DNA from: Sporomusa malonica | GTDB lineage: Bacteria > Bacillota > Negativicutes > Sporomusales > Sporomusaceae | Reading direction: 5' to 3' (one strand) | Assembly: GCF_041428715.1 (NCBI RefSeq) | Contig: NZ_CP155572.1 | Length of the DNA stretch: 64,000 nt | Shown: piece after piece, positions 42,301 to 51,237 of the stretch | How the letters are laid out: the number at the start of each line of letters is the position of its first letter | How positions within the stretch are numbered: the first letter of the stretch is position 1 | The notes under the pieces: model-generated | What the model was told of the DNA's origin: nothing | Databases searched by the model: none | Seen by the model: only the letters and a program-made list of their open reading frames with translations | Made by a program: the position numbers and the translations under genes

Positions 42301-42849
42301 TTACTGCGACTGCCGCAAAAATTCATATAGGGTTTTATCGCCAATATATAGCTGCTCGATAACGCCGTAACCATCTTTGATCCGGACGGCAGCCACCCCT
42401 GTTTTACCTGCACTTTTTCGATAGGCATCTTCAGCAGCAGGAGCCAGGTCCTCTGGCAAATAATAGCGCGAAAACGGCAGAATGAAATGAACCGTATTGT
42501 GCCCATTGGCATAGGCTTTCCCTTTTATATAGGCGCCTTGCTCCGGTCGGTTGACACTAACCCCGCTGATATAGGCTTTACCCTCAGCGTTCTCATCAAT
42601 GATGGCATACACCATTTGTCCCGCAACCAAGTTAACATTATCAATGATGGGCACATTGTTTTCCTTAAATCTGAGTTCAACATATCGTCCCTTAAAAGCA
42701 TCATACGGGTCTACCGGAGCCGTTTCCCAATAAAACTGACGACCAGTCTGCAGAACGTTTTCCCATCGCCAGGCCATATAGAGTGGCACTATTGCCTGTA
42801 GCAGCCCAACAACGATAAATAAGAGAAGCAGGAGTTTTCTATTTTTCAT
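42301..42849 (-). CDS. GDYXXLXY-type membrane-anchored protein
   Basis: 182 residues from ATG 42849; the longer frame starts inside the upstream gene without a ribosome site. One N-terminal membrane helix (KLLLLLFIVVGLLQAIVPLYMA) precedes a domain with APVDPYDAFKGRYVELRF, the signature of GDYXXLXY proteins, usually encoded beside DUF2157 membrane proteins as here. Start overlaps the DUF2157 gene stop, indicating coupling. Function unknown. Confidence 0.82.
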   Translation of the reverse strand: MKNRKLLLLLFIVVGLLQAIVPLYMAWRWENVLQTGRQFYWETAPVDPYDAFKGRYVELRFKENNVPIIDNVNLVAGQMVYAIIDENAEGKAYISGVSVNRPEQGAYIKGKAYANGHNTVHFILPFSRYYLPEDLAPAAEDAYRKSAGKTGVAAVRIKDGYGVIEQLYIGDKTLYEFLRQSQ

Positions 42850-44134
42850 TCTGCCACCCCGCTTTGCGACGTACCAAAACGACGTTGGCAACAAGAAAAC
42901 CTATGCCGATTAGGACAAATACGACGCCGCGAACGACAAAACTCAAATCAATGTCAAAGAAGCGAGCAACAATGAGTGCCGCCATTACCACCATGCCCAG
43001 ATTCACAATACCAAGGCTGCGTTCCCGCACTCCGGCGCTAATAATGCAGATGCTTACCCACAGCATATACCCGTTTAAAATGAGGGTTGCGCCTATGCCA
43101 CTGCCATCGTAAAACTGAACCAAATAGGCTACACCAATTACACAGGGTATCAGCGAAAGCCACTTAGCCTCCAGGATCTTTCTTTTGGCCGCCATGATAT
43201 TACCGCCAATCACCATGCCCAGGAGTCCACATGCCAGCACGTAGGATAACAATGGGACAGATTGCCAGTTTGATACTACATGTTCCCAAATATCATTGAA
43301 CGTCAAAACAAAAGTTAACCCTATACTCCCGACCAAACCTACCGCTTTGAACGGCATACGCCAGCTTTCTCCTGGACGGGTAAACCATAATAGTCCGACA
43401 AGATATGCTAGTGTAAAAAGTGCGCTATAAATGAGTAGACCCAGTTGGTCTAAATAGTTTGAAAATGCTGCCGCAAAACAAAAATAAAAACAGATCGTTA
43501 TAACCCAAGACAAGACAACAGTAGTATTGGCATTGCGGCTATTCTTGAGCAAGCTCCAATAATAAGGCTGAGCTAATCCTAGCAACACCCAGATAAGCTG
43601 TTTGCTTATGCCAGAATGACCGCCAGTCCAGAAAGTTACCCCAATAACATACATTACAGCAACACCGGCCGAATTCATCAGATACATCAAAGGCAGCGAC
43701 AACACCATCCATGTGAGCAGAAAGGCATCGGTGTCTTCTACCAGATGATAGGTCTGCCCAACCAACGCCATAGCTGCTCCGACCATAAGCATGAGCAAGG
43801 TAGCTGCTGCTTCGCGCCAAACTAGGCTATCCCGTTTGAACCAGAGCACGGTGCCGGCACCTATTTGGGCGGCTAACAGCAGGCCAACAGCAATTGCCAG
43901 GCGGTTTATCTTGGTTAGTTGTGCCCAGTTATGGGCCAAGATCAGGATAATACCAAGGCCTACCAGCAGAGCGCCAATAACACCAAAGACAACAAGAAAT
44001 GTCCTGTTTCCTGTGTTCTCCTCAACAGGCCCATAGTGATTTTTTAGGAGTTCCACGCTTTCAGCCGGAATTACCCCTTTTGCTACAAGTTCTGGCAACT
44101 GTTGGTACAACCATTCCACTTCTTTTTTATTCAT
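42839..44134 (-). CDS. DUF2157 membrane protein
   Basis: 431 residues from ATG 44134 (GGGAG seven bases upstream). The N-terminal ~75 residues are the soluble DUF2157 part (EWLYQQLPELVAKGVIP), followed by about eleven hydrophobic helices. The family often pairs with a GDYXXLXY protein, which follows directly here. No transport motif can be assigned; function unknown. Confidence 0.83.
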   Translation of the reverse strand: MNKKEVEWLYQQLPELVAKGVIPAESVELLKNHYGPVEENTGNRTFLVVFGVIGALLVGLGIILILAHNWAQLTKINRLAIAVGLLLAAQIGAGTVLWFKRDSLVWREAAATLLMLMVGAAMALVGQTYHLVEDTDAFLLTWMVLSLPLMYLMNSAGVAVMYVIGVTFWTGGHSGISKQLIWVLLGLAQPYYWSLLKNSRNANTTVVLSWVITICFYFCFAAAFSNYLDQLGLLIYSALFTLAYLVGLLWFTRPGESWRMPFKAVGLVGSIGLTFVLTFNDIWEHVVSNWQSVPLLSYVLACGLLGMVIGGNIMAAKRKILEAKWLSLIPCVIGVAYLVQFYDGSGIGATLILNGYMLWVSICIISAGVRERSLGIVNLGMVVMAALIVARFFDIDLSFVVRGVVFVLIGIGFLVANVVLVRRKAGWQNEK

Positions 44135-44176
44135 AAGCATTCTCCCGATTACGTAGTTGCGCCATAAGCCTCTCTG

Positions 44177-46339
44177 CTAATTGCCTGCAGCATTAAAATG
44201 CTTGCATAACACGGCTTTAATCGCCGCATAGCTTACGGCATCAGGCAAAGCATCCTTTAGTGGCTTTAACTGGCTGCTGCCGATTTCTTTTATCTTGGCA
44301 ATCATTAGTTCTTCATACTGCACAGGGATAAGCCTGTCCCAATCAACTGCATATCCTTCGTTAGCGCATCGCACCAGATGATTTTGCACAGTGTTAATTG
44401 TTAAATCCCGGGTTTGGGCAATCTCATCAAGGCTACTCCCTTGCCGGTACATCTCTAGTGTTACTAGATGACTGGGTTCTGCTTCGGATTTGCTGCTACT
44501 TTTTTTGCTTGCTGCTTTTTTCACAGGCTCAGGAGTTGTAGTTACTGACGTGGTGCTTGCAGCGGCGGTATTTTCGGCCAGATACTTAGTGATAACAGAC
44601 AAAAATTCCCCACCATATTTCTGCAATTTCAGCTCACCAACCCCCTTGATTTGCCGCATAGCAGTAAGGTCTGCTGGACGGTGCTCGCTCATCTCCCGCA
44701 AGGTTGTGTCGGCAAACACGACAAAAGGCGGTACTCCTTCCCGCTCAGAAATCCGCTTACGACACACACGAAGCAGCTCAAACAACGTATCATCAGCAAC
44801 CGGCTGCCGTTCAGTAAATACCTTTTGCCATACTTGGGTTTCACTTCTTAGCACCGATAGCGATTCAGGCACCAGCTTTACTACCGGGTATTCACTCTCG
44901 GTCAGGCGCAAATATCCTGTGGCGACCAACCGCTGCACCAGTGTCTTAATATCCTGCAATGTGCGTTCAGCCATTAAACCATAGGTCGGCAATTGGTCAA
45001 AGCCCAGTTGCTGGACTTTTTTGTTTTTAGAACCTTTGAGGACATCAGCAATCACGGAAATACCAAAGCGTTCTTTCATGCGATAAATGCAGGAAAAGAC
45101 CTTTTGTGCGTCAACAGTAATATCTACCTGTTCACCATCAGCCATGCAATTGCCGCAATGTCCGCAGCCTGGGCCTGCTGCAAATTCACCAAAGTAGTTT
45201 AATATATAATGCCGCAGACAGTCAGGCGTATGACAGTAATCCACCATCTCCTGCAATTTCTTAAGTTCATGCTGCTTACGTTCAGGATGCTCGACAGACT
45301 TGTCGATCAGAAAACGCTGCAAAAGCGGGTCCTGCGGCCCGAAAAGCAAGATACATTCCCCTGGCTCGCCGTCACGCCCGCTACGTCCGGCTTCCTGATA
45401 GTAGGACTCCATATTTTTCGGCATGTTGTAGTGTACCACATAACGTACATTAGATTTATCAATCCCCATGCCAAAAGCGTTGGTCGCCACCATAACCCGG
45501 ATATCATCATAGAGAAATTTTTCCTGCTGTGTCATGCGTTCTTCATCACTTAACCCAGCATGGTAATGACCGGCGGCATAACCTTTTTTGCGAAGCATTT
45601 CATATAACCCGTCGACCTCTTTACGGGTAGCTGCATAAATAATGCCTGATTGGTTGGCATTTGCCTTAATATACTGTAACAGAAACTGCTGCTTATTTTC
45701 GCCGCGCATGACCGTAAAGGACAGATTAGGCCGGTCAAACCCTGTTATATACACCTGAGGCCAACGGAGCGCCAGCAAGTCGGCAATATCGGTCTTAACC
45801 TCAGGTGTTGCTGTGGCCGTAAATGCGCCAATGACTGGCCGGTTAGGCAAATTCGCAATAAACGTGCTGACATTCCGGTAGCTTGGGCGGAAATCATGGC
45901 CCCACTGCGACACACAGTGGGCCTCATCGATGGCCAGCATACTTATCTTGATTTGGCCGATGACTGATTGAAACCAGTCGGCTGTCAGCCGTTCAGGAGC
46001 CACATACACCAGCTTATACCGTCCAGCACGCATATTATTGAGCCGCCTGCCAGCCTCAGATCCTGTCAGCGAGCTATTGATAAATGTAGCCGGTATCCCT
46101 TGCGCGGTTAGAGCGTCTACCTGGTCTTTCATGAGGGAGATAAGCGGCGAGACCACAATTGTAATACCTGGCAACAACATAGCCGGAATTTGAAAACACA
46201 GCGATTTGCCTGCCCCAGTAGGCATGATGGCTACAGTATCTTTGCTATTAAGCAAACTGGCTATGACTTTGGCCTGTCCGGGCCGGAATTCATCATAACC
46301 GTAATATTTTTTTAGCACTTTGCGCGCTGTCTCAAGCAT
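44177..46339 (-). CDS. recQ: ATP-dependent DNA helicase RecQ
   Basis: 720 residues from ATG 46339 (GGGAG nine bases upstream); the extra 26 residues upstream read into the ArsC-like gene. Domains in order: helicase with MPTGAGKSLCFQIP, AIDEAHCVSQWGHDFRP and QEAGRSGRDGEPG; RQC zinc motif CLRHYILNYF...CGHCGNC near 370-400; winged helix; HRDC near 520-600; then a low-complexity Ser/Thr/Lys linker and a C-terminal helix-turn-helix (QGSSLDEIAQTRDLTINTVQNH). A 3'-5' helicase in recombination repair. Confidence 0.95.
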   Translation of the reverse strand: MLETARKVLKKYYGYDEFRPGQAKVIASLLNSKDTVAIMPTGAGKSLCFQIPAMLLPGITIVVSPLISLMKDQVDALTAQGIPATFINSSLTGSEAGRRLNNMRAGRYKLVYVAPERLTADWFQSVIGQIKISMLAIDEAHCVSQWGHDFRPSYRNVSTFIANLPNRPVIGAFTATATPEVKTDIADLLALRWPQVYITGFDRPNLSFTVMRGENKQQFLLQYIKANANQSGIIYAATRKEVDGLYEMLRKKGYAAGHYHAGLSDEERMTQQEKFLYDDIRVMVATNAFGMGIDKSNVRYVVHYNMPKNMESYYQEAGRSGRDGEPGECILLFGPQDPLLQRFLIDKSVEHPERKQHELKKLQEMVDYCHTPDCLRHYILNYFGEFAAGPGCGHCGNCMADGEQVDITVDAQKVFSCIYRMKERFGISVIADVLKGSKNKKVQQLGFDQLPTYGLMAERTLQDIKTLVQRLVATGYLRLTESEYPVVKLVPESLSVLRSETQVWQKVFTERQPVADDTLFELLRVCRKRISEREGVPPFVVFADTTLREMSEHRPADLTAMRQIKGVGELKLQKYGGEFLSVITKYLAENTAAASTTSVTTTPEPVKKAASKKSSSKSEAEPSHLVTLEMYRQGSSLDEIAQTRDLTINTVQNHLVRCANEGYAVDWDRLIPVQYEELMIAKIKEIGSSQLKPLKDALPDAVSYAAIKAVLCKHFNAAGN

Positions 46340-46361
46340 ATTTTCTGTCTCCCATTTTAAA

Positions 46362-46697
46362 TTAGCTCCAACTTTCCCAGATCTCAGGGCAGTAGCCGAC
46401 TGTAGACTTGCCACCATTTCGCACCACTGGGGTCCTTAACAGCAGTGGAAACTCTAATAGCATTGCTTCTACATTGTGTACAAGATACTTCAGATTGCGT
46501 TTGGCATACTCTTTGCCTGTTTTATCAATCAGGTTCTCCAGCCCGCCAGCAGCAACCCGTACTTTGTCCAGTTCACCTTTACTTAAACCTCGCACTGTCA
46601 AATCGATAAAATGAAAGGGTATTTTGCGTTCTTTAAAATAACGCTCAGCCTTTCTGGTATCCTGGCATTTTTTTGTACCGAATATCTGTATATTCAT
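46362..46697 (-). CDS. ArsC/Spx-family thioredoxin-fold protein
   Basis: 111 residues. IQIFGTKKCQDTRKAERYF carries a single active-site Cys (C-X2-T type), followed by IPFHFIDLT and LLRTPVVRNGGKSTVGY with the cis-Pro loop. The family includes arsenate reductases and Spx-like regulators. With one Cys and no ars genes around, the role is uncertain. It lies directly upstream of recQ, with 22 bases between. Confidence 0.8.
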   Translation of the reverse strand: MNIQIFGTKKCQDTRKAERYFKERKIPFHFIDLTVRGLSKGELDKVRVAAGGLENLIDKTGKEYAKRNLKYLVHNVEAMLLEFPLLLRTPVVRNGGKSTVGYCPEIWESWS

Positions 46698-46724
46698 AGC
46701 CGTCAGACTAACTCCTTTACCCTA

Positions 46725-48629
46725 TCAGTTCCCAAGCTCTTCCACCAGCTCATTCAAATAAGTCCAGCGGTCAAGCAGCTCATTAAGTTGATTTTCCAGC
46801 TCCTGCTGCCTGCCAGTAAGCTGCTGCAACAGTTCAAAGTTGCTGCCTGCAGTATTAATGGCCGTCGCAACCTGCGCAAGTTCGTACTCAACCCCAGCAA
46901 TTACCGCTTCAATCTGTTCATATTCCCGCTGTTCTTTGAAAGACAGCTTACGGGGCCGCTCCTTAGGCCTCTCTTGAACTACTGGCTTCTTATCTATTGC
47001 TCCTTTTCCCTTATCACCGTTTTCAGACTCAATCACATTGATTTTGTCCTGGTAATCCGAATAGTTACCAGAATATTGCGTTATTGTTCCATTCCCCTCA
47101 AAGGCAAATATTTTATCGACAATCCTGTCCAAAAAATATCTATCATGTGATACTACAATAACGGCACCTGGGAAATCGTCAAGATAGTCTTCAAGAATGG
47201 TTAAGGTTTGGACATCAAGGTCATTAGTCGGTTCGTCCAAAAGAAGTATGTTAGGTGCACTCATTAAGATCCTGAGCAGGAATAGACGCCGTTTTTCTCC
47301 GCCTGACAGCTTAGCAATGGGTGTCCATTGAAGGCTTGGCGAAAAGAGAAAGCGTTCCAGCATCTGTGCCGCACTAATCGTACCGCCGTCAGCGGTAGGC
47401 AAGAAATGGGCTTCTTCTTTAATATATTCAATGACCCGCAGGTCTTGGTTCATTTCACTGCTTTCCTGAGAAAAGTAGCCGATTTTCACTGTCTGCCCGA
47501 TTTCAACCTGACCGTTGTCAGGAGTCAGACGACCAGCAATCATATTAAGCAAGGTTGACTTGCCGCTGCCATTAGGCCCGACAATACCCATTCTGTCATC
47601 TTTCAGCACAATATAACTAAAATCATCGATCAGTACTTTTCCACCAAACGCCTGGCCAATGTGCTCAAGCTCAATAATCTTGCGGCCTAACCGACTCGCA
47701 CCGACAGATATCTCAAGTTGTCCATTACCAATTTCCGGCGTTTGGGCACTGAGCTGCTCAAACCGTTCGATTCGGGCCTTTTGCTTAGTGCTGCGCGCCT
47801 GAGCTCCCCGCCTGATCCAAGCAAGCTCATTTCTTAAAATATTCTGCCGTTTGCGCTCACTGGATTCTTGCTGTTCTTCCCGCTCAGCCTTGGACTCCAG
47901 AAATTTACTATAGTTACCCGCATATGTGTACAATCTGCCTCTATCCAATTCAATAATGCGGTTTGTTACTCGATCAAGAAAATACCGGTCATGGGTAATC
48001 ATTAAGAGGGCGCCTTTGCGTTTAGCCAGGTACTGCTCCAGCCAGGCTACAGTATCATTGTCTATTTGGTTGGTGGGTTCATCCAGGATTAATAAGTCAG
48101 CCGGGTTAATCAGCGCACTGGCCAAGGCTACCCGTTTCCGCTGACCACCGGATAAGGTGCTGACAATGGCTGTAAAATCGGTAATTCCCAGCTTGGTAAG
48201 AATTGTTTTGGCATCACTTTCAAGCTGCCATGCATTCTGCGCATCCATCTGCTGCGTCAAAGTTATGAGCCGCTTCTGGTGGAAATCATCTTCAGGATGA
48301 TTCTGAACTGCCGTCAATGCCTGCTCATAGTCTCTTAACACCTGCACCACAGGGGAATGCCCTTTGAACACCTGCTCAAGCACGGTAGCACTCGCATCAA
48401 ACTCAGGATTTTGCGGTAAGTATTCTATTTGTACACTGCTGCCTGCCGTAATTTTTCCGGAGTCAGCCACTTCCACCCCAGCAACGACCTTTAAAAATGT
48501 TGATTTTCCGGTACCATTGACCCCAATCAGGCCAATTTTGTCCCCTTCATCTACACCAAATGTCACTTGGCTGAATAAGACCTTTTCGCCATAACTTTTT
48601 TCCAGATTATCTACTGATAATAAATTCAT
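46725..48629 (-). CDS. ABC-F family ATPase (Uup/YfmR-like)
   Basis: 634 residues with two ABC cassettes and no membrane segments. Walker A GVNGTGKST and GPNGSGKST, signatures LSGGQRKRV and LSGGEKRR, the interdomain linker rich in Arg/Glu (the P-site tRNA interaction motif) and a C-terminal coiled coil (about 555-634) after a basic PKERPRK segment. The C-terminal coil points to Uup/YfmR-like proteins acting on ribosomes or branched DNA rather than to an antibiotic-resistance type. Confidence 0.9.
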   Translation of the reverse strand: MNLLSVDNLEKSYGEKVLFSQVTFGVDEGDKIGLIGVNGTGKSTFLKVVAGVEVADSGKITAGSSVQIEYLPQNPEFDASATVLEQVFKGHSPVVQVLRDYEQALTAVQNHPEDDFHQKRLITLTQQMDAQNAWQLESDAKTILTKLGITDFTAIVSTLSGGQRKRVALASALINPADLLILDEPTNQIDNDTVAWLEQYLAKRKGALLMITHDRYFLDRVTNRIIELDRGRLYTYAGNYSKFLESKAEREEQQESSERKRQNILRNELAWIRRGAQARSTKQKARIERFEQLSAQTPEIGNGQLEISVGASRLGRKIIELEHIGQAFGGKVLIDDFSYIVLKDDRMGIVGPNGSGKSTLLNMIAGRLTPDNGQVEIGQTVKIGYFSQESSEMNQDLRVIEYIKEEAHFLPTADGGTISAAQMLERFLFSPSLQWTPIAKLSGGEKRRLFLLRILMSAPNILLLDEPTNDLDVQTLTILEDYLDDFPGAVIVVSHDRYFLDRIVDKIFAFEGNGTITQYSGNYSDYQDKINVIESENGDKGKGAIDKKPVVQERPKERPRKLSFKEQREYEQIEAVIAGVEYELAQVATAINTAGSNFELLQQLTGRQQELENQLNELLDRWTYLNELVEELGN

Positions 48630-48811
48630 AGTACAGTCCTTTTAATTCGATTTTCTTCATTTTAACACAAATATCGAAGTTATTGAAGAAATAGTCTTTA
48701 CTTTTATGGAAAATAGTAGTATATTATATTTTTATCCACACCGCATATCCATGTATTGGCTTGCACACACTTAAATACGGTATATTTTCGGAAAAGAAAG
48801 GTGTTCTTTAG

Positions 48812-50140
48812 ATGTCGACAAACTTTTCAACCCTGGGCATTCGCCCTGAGTTGACTCAATTTTTAAAAGAATCGGGCATTACCCAGCCTACCCCAGTTCA
48901 AATCCAAACCATTCCGGTCATTATGGCAGGTAAAGATGTTATTGCCCAGTCCCAGACAGGCACAGGCAAAACCCTGGCCTTTTTGCTGCCCATTTTAGAA
49001 AAATTAAGAGGTTCGGCACCACATGTACAAGCTTTGATTGTCACCCCAACCCGGGAGTTGACACTGCAAATCAAGGCCGAAGCGGCAAAGCTGGCTGATG
49101 TGCTTGATATCAACGTATTAGCGGTATATGGCGGACAGGATGTAGATGAGCAAATCCGCAAACTAAGAGGCCAACCGCACCTTGTGATTGGCACCCCTGG
49201 CCGTCTGCTTGACCATGTGCGGCGTAAAACACTGGTACTGTCAGGGGTAACAAAACTAGTACTCGATGAGGCTGACCAAATGCTCCATATGGGCTTTTTA
49301 GACGAAATCGAAGAGGTTATTCAACTGACTTCTTCTAAGCGCCAAACCATGCTATTTTCGGCTACAATGCCGCCGAAGGTCCGGTCATTGGCTGCCAGAT
49401 ATATGACTAAACCGGCAGATATCCGTATCGAGAGCGCTAACGTAACCTTAGATGAAATTAAACAGGTTATCATTGAACTGCCTGAAGAAGAGAAACTTGA
49501 CAAGCTCTGCAGCATGATTGACGAATATCAACCTTATCTGGCTATTGTATTTTGTCATACCAAAGAGAGAGCCAAGGCTGTTAATACCGCGCTTATTCAA
49601 CGCGGCTACAAAGCTGACGAATTGCATGGCGACCTGTCGCAAACCAAGCGTGCCCAGGTAATGAGACGTTTTAGCGAGGCTAAGCTGCAGATCTTAGTTG
49701 CTACAGATATTGCTGCCCGGGGTCTTGATATCGAGGGCGTTACCCATATATTCAGTTACGATATCTCTCATGATCCTGAAAGCTATATCCATCGCATCGG
49801 CCGAACCGGCCGAGCCGGTGAAACGGGAACAGCCATCACCTTTGTCATTCCTGGTGAGCATATGTATTTGCGATTGATTGAACAAGGGATTAAGTCATCT
49901 ATCGAAAAATATAAAGCCAACGGCCAGAAGGTTATAAAAAAAGCCAAAGTAATCGTTACTGCACCGAAAAAAGTGATCGAGAAATCAGCCACTGATAAAA
50001 CGGCTACAGATAAAAAAGCAGTTAGTCATGGCGGAAGCAATCTACGCAGCCGCCGGAAACCAAAAGCTGCCAGTGAAAAAGCCGGCACAGGCAACAAAAC
50101 ATATGGCGACAAGCGGAAAAAATCCAAGGGCAAGGCCTAA
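48812..50140 (+). CDS. DEAD-box RNA helicase (CshA-like)
   Basis: 442 residues: Q motif TPVQIQTIPV, SQTGTGKTLAF, PTRELT, DEADQML, SAT, ATDIAARGLDI and HRIGRTGRAG, followed by ~75 residues of Lys/Arg-rich tail (SNLRSRRKPKAASEKAGTG) likely to bind RNA. Plausible roles are mRNA decay or cold-adapted ribosome assembly. The last 24 residues were copied, in modified form, to 51.15-51.22 kb. Confidence 0.93.
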   Translation: MSTNFSTLGIRPELTQFLKESGITQPTPVQIQTIPVIMAGKDVIAQSQTGTGKTLAFLLPILEKLRGSAPHVQALIVTPTRELTLQIKAEAAKLADVLDINVLAVYGGQDVDEQIRKLRGQPHLVIGTPGRLLDHVRRKTLVLSGVTKLVLDEADQMLHMGFLDEIEEVIQLTSSKRQTMLFSATMPPKVRSLAARYMTKPADIRIESANVTLDEIKQVIIELPEEEKLDKLCSMIDEYQPYLAIVFCHTKERAKAVNTALIQRGYKADELHGDLSQTKRAQVMRRFSEAKLQILVATDIAARGLDIEGVTHIFSYDISHDPESYIHRIGRTGRAGETGTAITFVIPGEHMYLRLIEQGIKSSIEKYKANGQKVIKKAKVIVTAPKKVIEKSATDKTATDKKAVSHGGSNLRSRRKPKAASEKAGTGNKTYGDKRKKSKGKA

Positions 50141-50154
50141 TCAGCCTTGCCCTT
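50126..50154. terminator. Bidirectional terminator spanning both stop codons (copy A)
   Basis: AAGGGCAAGGC pairs with GCCTTGCCCTT around CTAATCA, which holds the helicase stop TAA and, on the other strand, the stop TGA of the topB fragment. The same hairpin recurs at 51209-51237. Confidence 0.8.
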
Positions 50155-50405
50155 GTTGCCGTCCTGGCGGCATATCCGGCTTATCATTCTTGTCGTCAAA
50201 AGACGCGCGGCAAGCTGGGTAGCGCGAGCAACCCCAAAATTTACCCTGCTTGCCATTTCGCAGCTGCAGAACCCCTTTGCGGCAGCGCGGACAGTGATAG
50301 TCACCCTTAAGCGGTATGGCAGCACCCTTAGCCTTGGTACAGAGACCTGCCGCAAACCGAGCCTGCTGTCCCAAAAAAGTATCCAGACTGGCATTCCCCT
50401 GCCCA
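50141..50405 (-). pseudogene. Duplicated 3' fragment of topB
   Basis: The minus strand encodes about 77-85 residues nearly identical to the C-terminal zinc ribbon of the complete topB at 51.2 kb (CPRCRKGVLQLRNGKQGKFWGCSRYP), in an open frame ending at the same stop. The match stops abruptly near 50402, after GGCATTCCCCT. It has no start, no ribosome site and no upstream part of the enzyme, so it is a fragment produced by duplication of the helicase/topB junction. Confidence 0.85.
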
Positions 50406-50448
50406 GTCAGGACGATATTAGCGAAGTACTTTTTGAAATTTGATTCTT

Positions 50449-51048
50449 CTAGTTTGCCCCCAAAGCCTCCCGCACCGCTGCCATCATATTGTTTTTAAAC
50501 AATGTCAAATCCCCAGCTTCGATTTCAATCGGCACCTGCGCATATTCAAAAAACTCCAGCACCGCTTCATCGGTAATGTCACAAACCCCGGTATCAACCA
50601 ACACAATCGTATCATAGAAAGCGAACGCCTGACGCATAGCCACGTCATCCACACCCCAACCGGGGTCAAAAAACTCACGCCATCGTACCAGCCAGCTTGA
50701 GGTCATATAAAACGTCTTAGGATTTCTCGCCTGACCATCCGGCAGCAATTCTCCCAAAAAAATCTCCCAGCAGTTGGCTCCCTGCAGACGCACCAGCTCA
50801 TAACCTTGCAAAAACTCATAAAATAGCGGATGGCATTTCTCACCAAAGAGTAAAATTACCTTATCGGCTTGTACCGCCGTCAATGCCTCAATCAGCTTTT
50901 CTTGTAATTTTTTTAAATCGACATGCACGCGCAACGGCAAATACACGGTAGAAAATTCACAGTCAAACAGCTGCTCCTGCTCAAATTCCGCGATCACCTT
51001 GTCCAATTCCAATTGAAAAATTCCACAACCAAGAAAACATACTTTCAT
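50449..51048 (-). CDS. DUF1638-family protein
   Basis: 199 residues. FLGCGIFQLELDKV at the start, VYLPLRVHVDLKKLQEKLIEAL, ILLFGEKCHPLFYEFL and ANCWEIFLGEL follow the DUF1638 pattern, a family seen in anaerobes and methanogens, often near corrinoid or methylamine genes. Conserved cysteines may bind metal. No corrinoid genes are nearby. It sits exactly between the two copies of the duplicated helicase/topB junction, so it entered, or became bracketed, in the same event. Confidence 0.78.
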   Translation of the reverse strand: MKVCFLGCGIFQLELDKVIAEFEQEQLFDCEFSTVYLPLRVHVDLKKLQEKLIEALTAVQADKVILLFGEKCHPLFYEFLQGYELVRLQGANCWEIFLGELLPDGQARNPKTFYMTSSWLVRWREFFDPGWGVDDVAMRQAFAFYDTIVLVDTGVCDITDEAVLEFFEYAQVPIEIEAGDLTLFKNNMMAAVREALGAN

Positions 51049-51146
51049 ATACCCTTAACCTCCTGCCAGGTGATTGCAAATCTTTGCAAAATTTCACATA
51101 TTTTATTATAGCACAGGTTCATGGATTGTATATTTCGGTCGAACTG

Positions 51147-51223
51147 GCCGCCGGAAACCAAAAGCTGCCAGTGAAAAAGCTGGCACAGGCAGCGAAACAT
51201 ATGGTAACAAGGGCAAGGCCTAA
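51147..51223 (+). pseudogene. Duplicated 3' fragment of the DEAD-box helicase
   Basis: The plus strand reads RRKPKAASEKAGTG...GKGKA-like sequence and stops at TAA 51221-51223, matching the tail of the helicase at 48.8 kb except for substitutions and an in-frame 15-base deletion. It has no upstream part. It is the other half of the junction duplication. Confidence 0.85.
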
Positions 51224-51237
51224 TCAGCCTTGCCCTT
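51209..51237. terminator. Bidirectional terminator (copy B) at the topB stop
   Basis: Same AAGGGCAAGGC/GCCTTGCCCTT hairpin as copy A, now acting as terminator of the complete topB gene on the minus strand. Confidence 0.8.

Noticed and set aside
46340..46417. 26-codon N-terminal extension of RecQ
   Set aside because: It overlaps the ArsC-like gene and has no ribosome site; GGGAG precedes ATG 46339.
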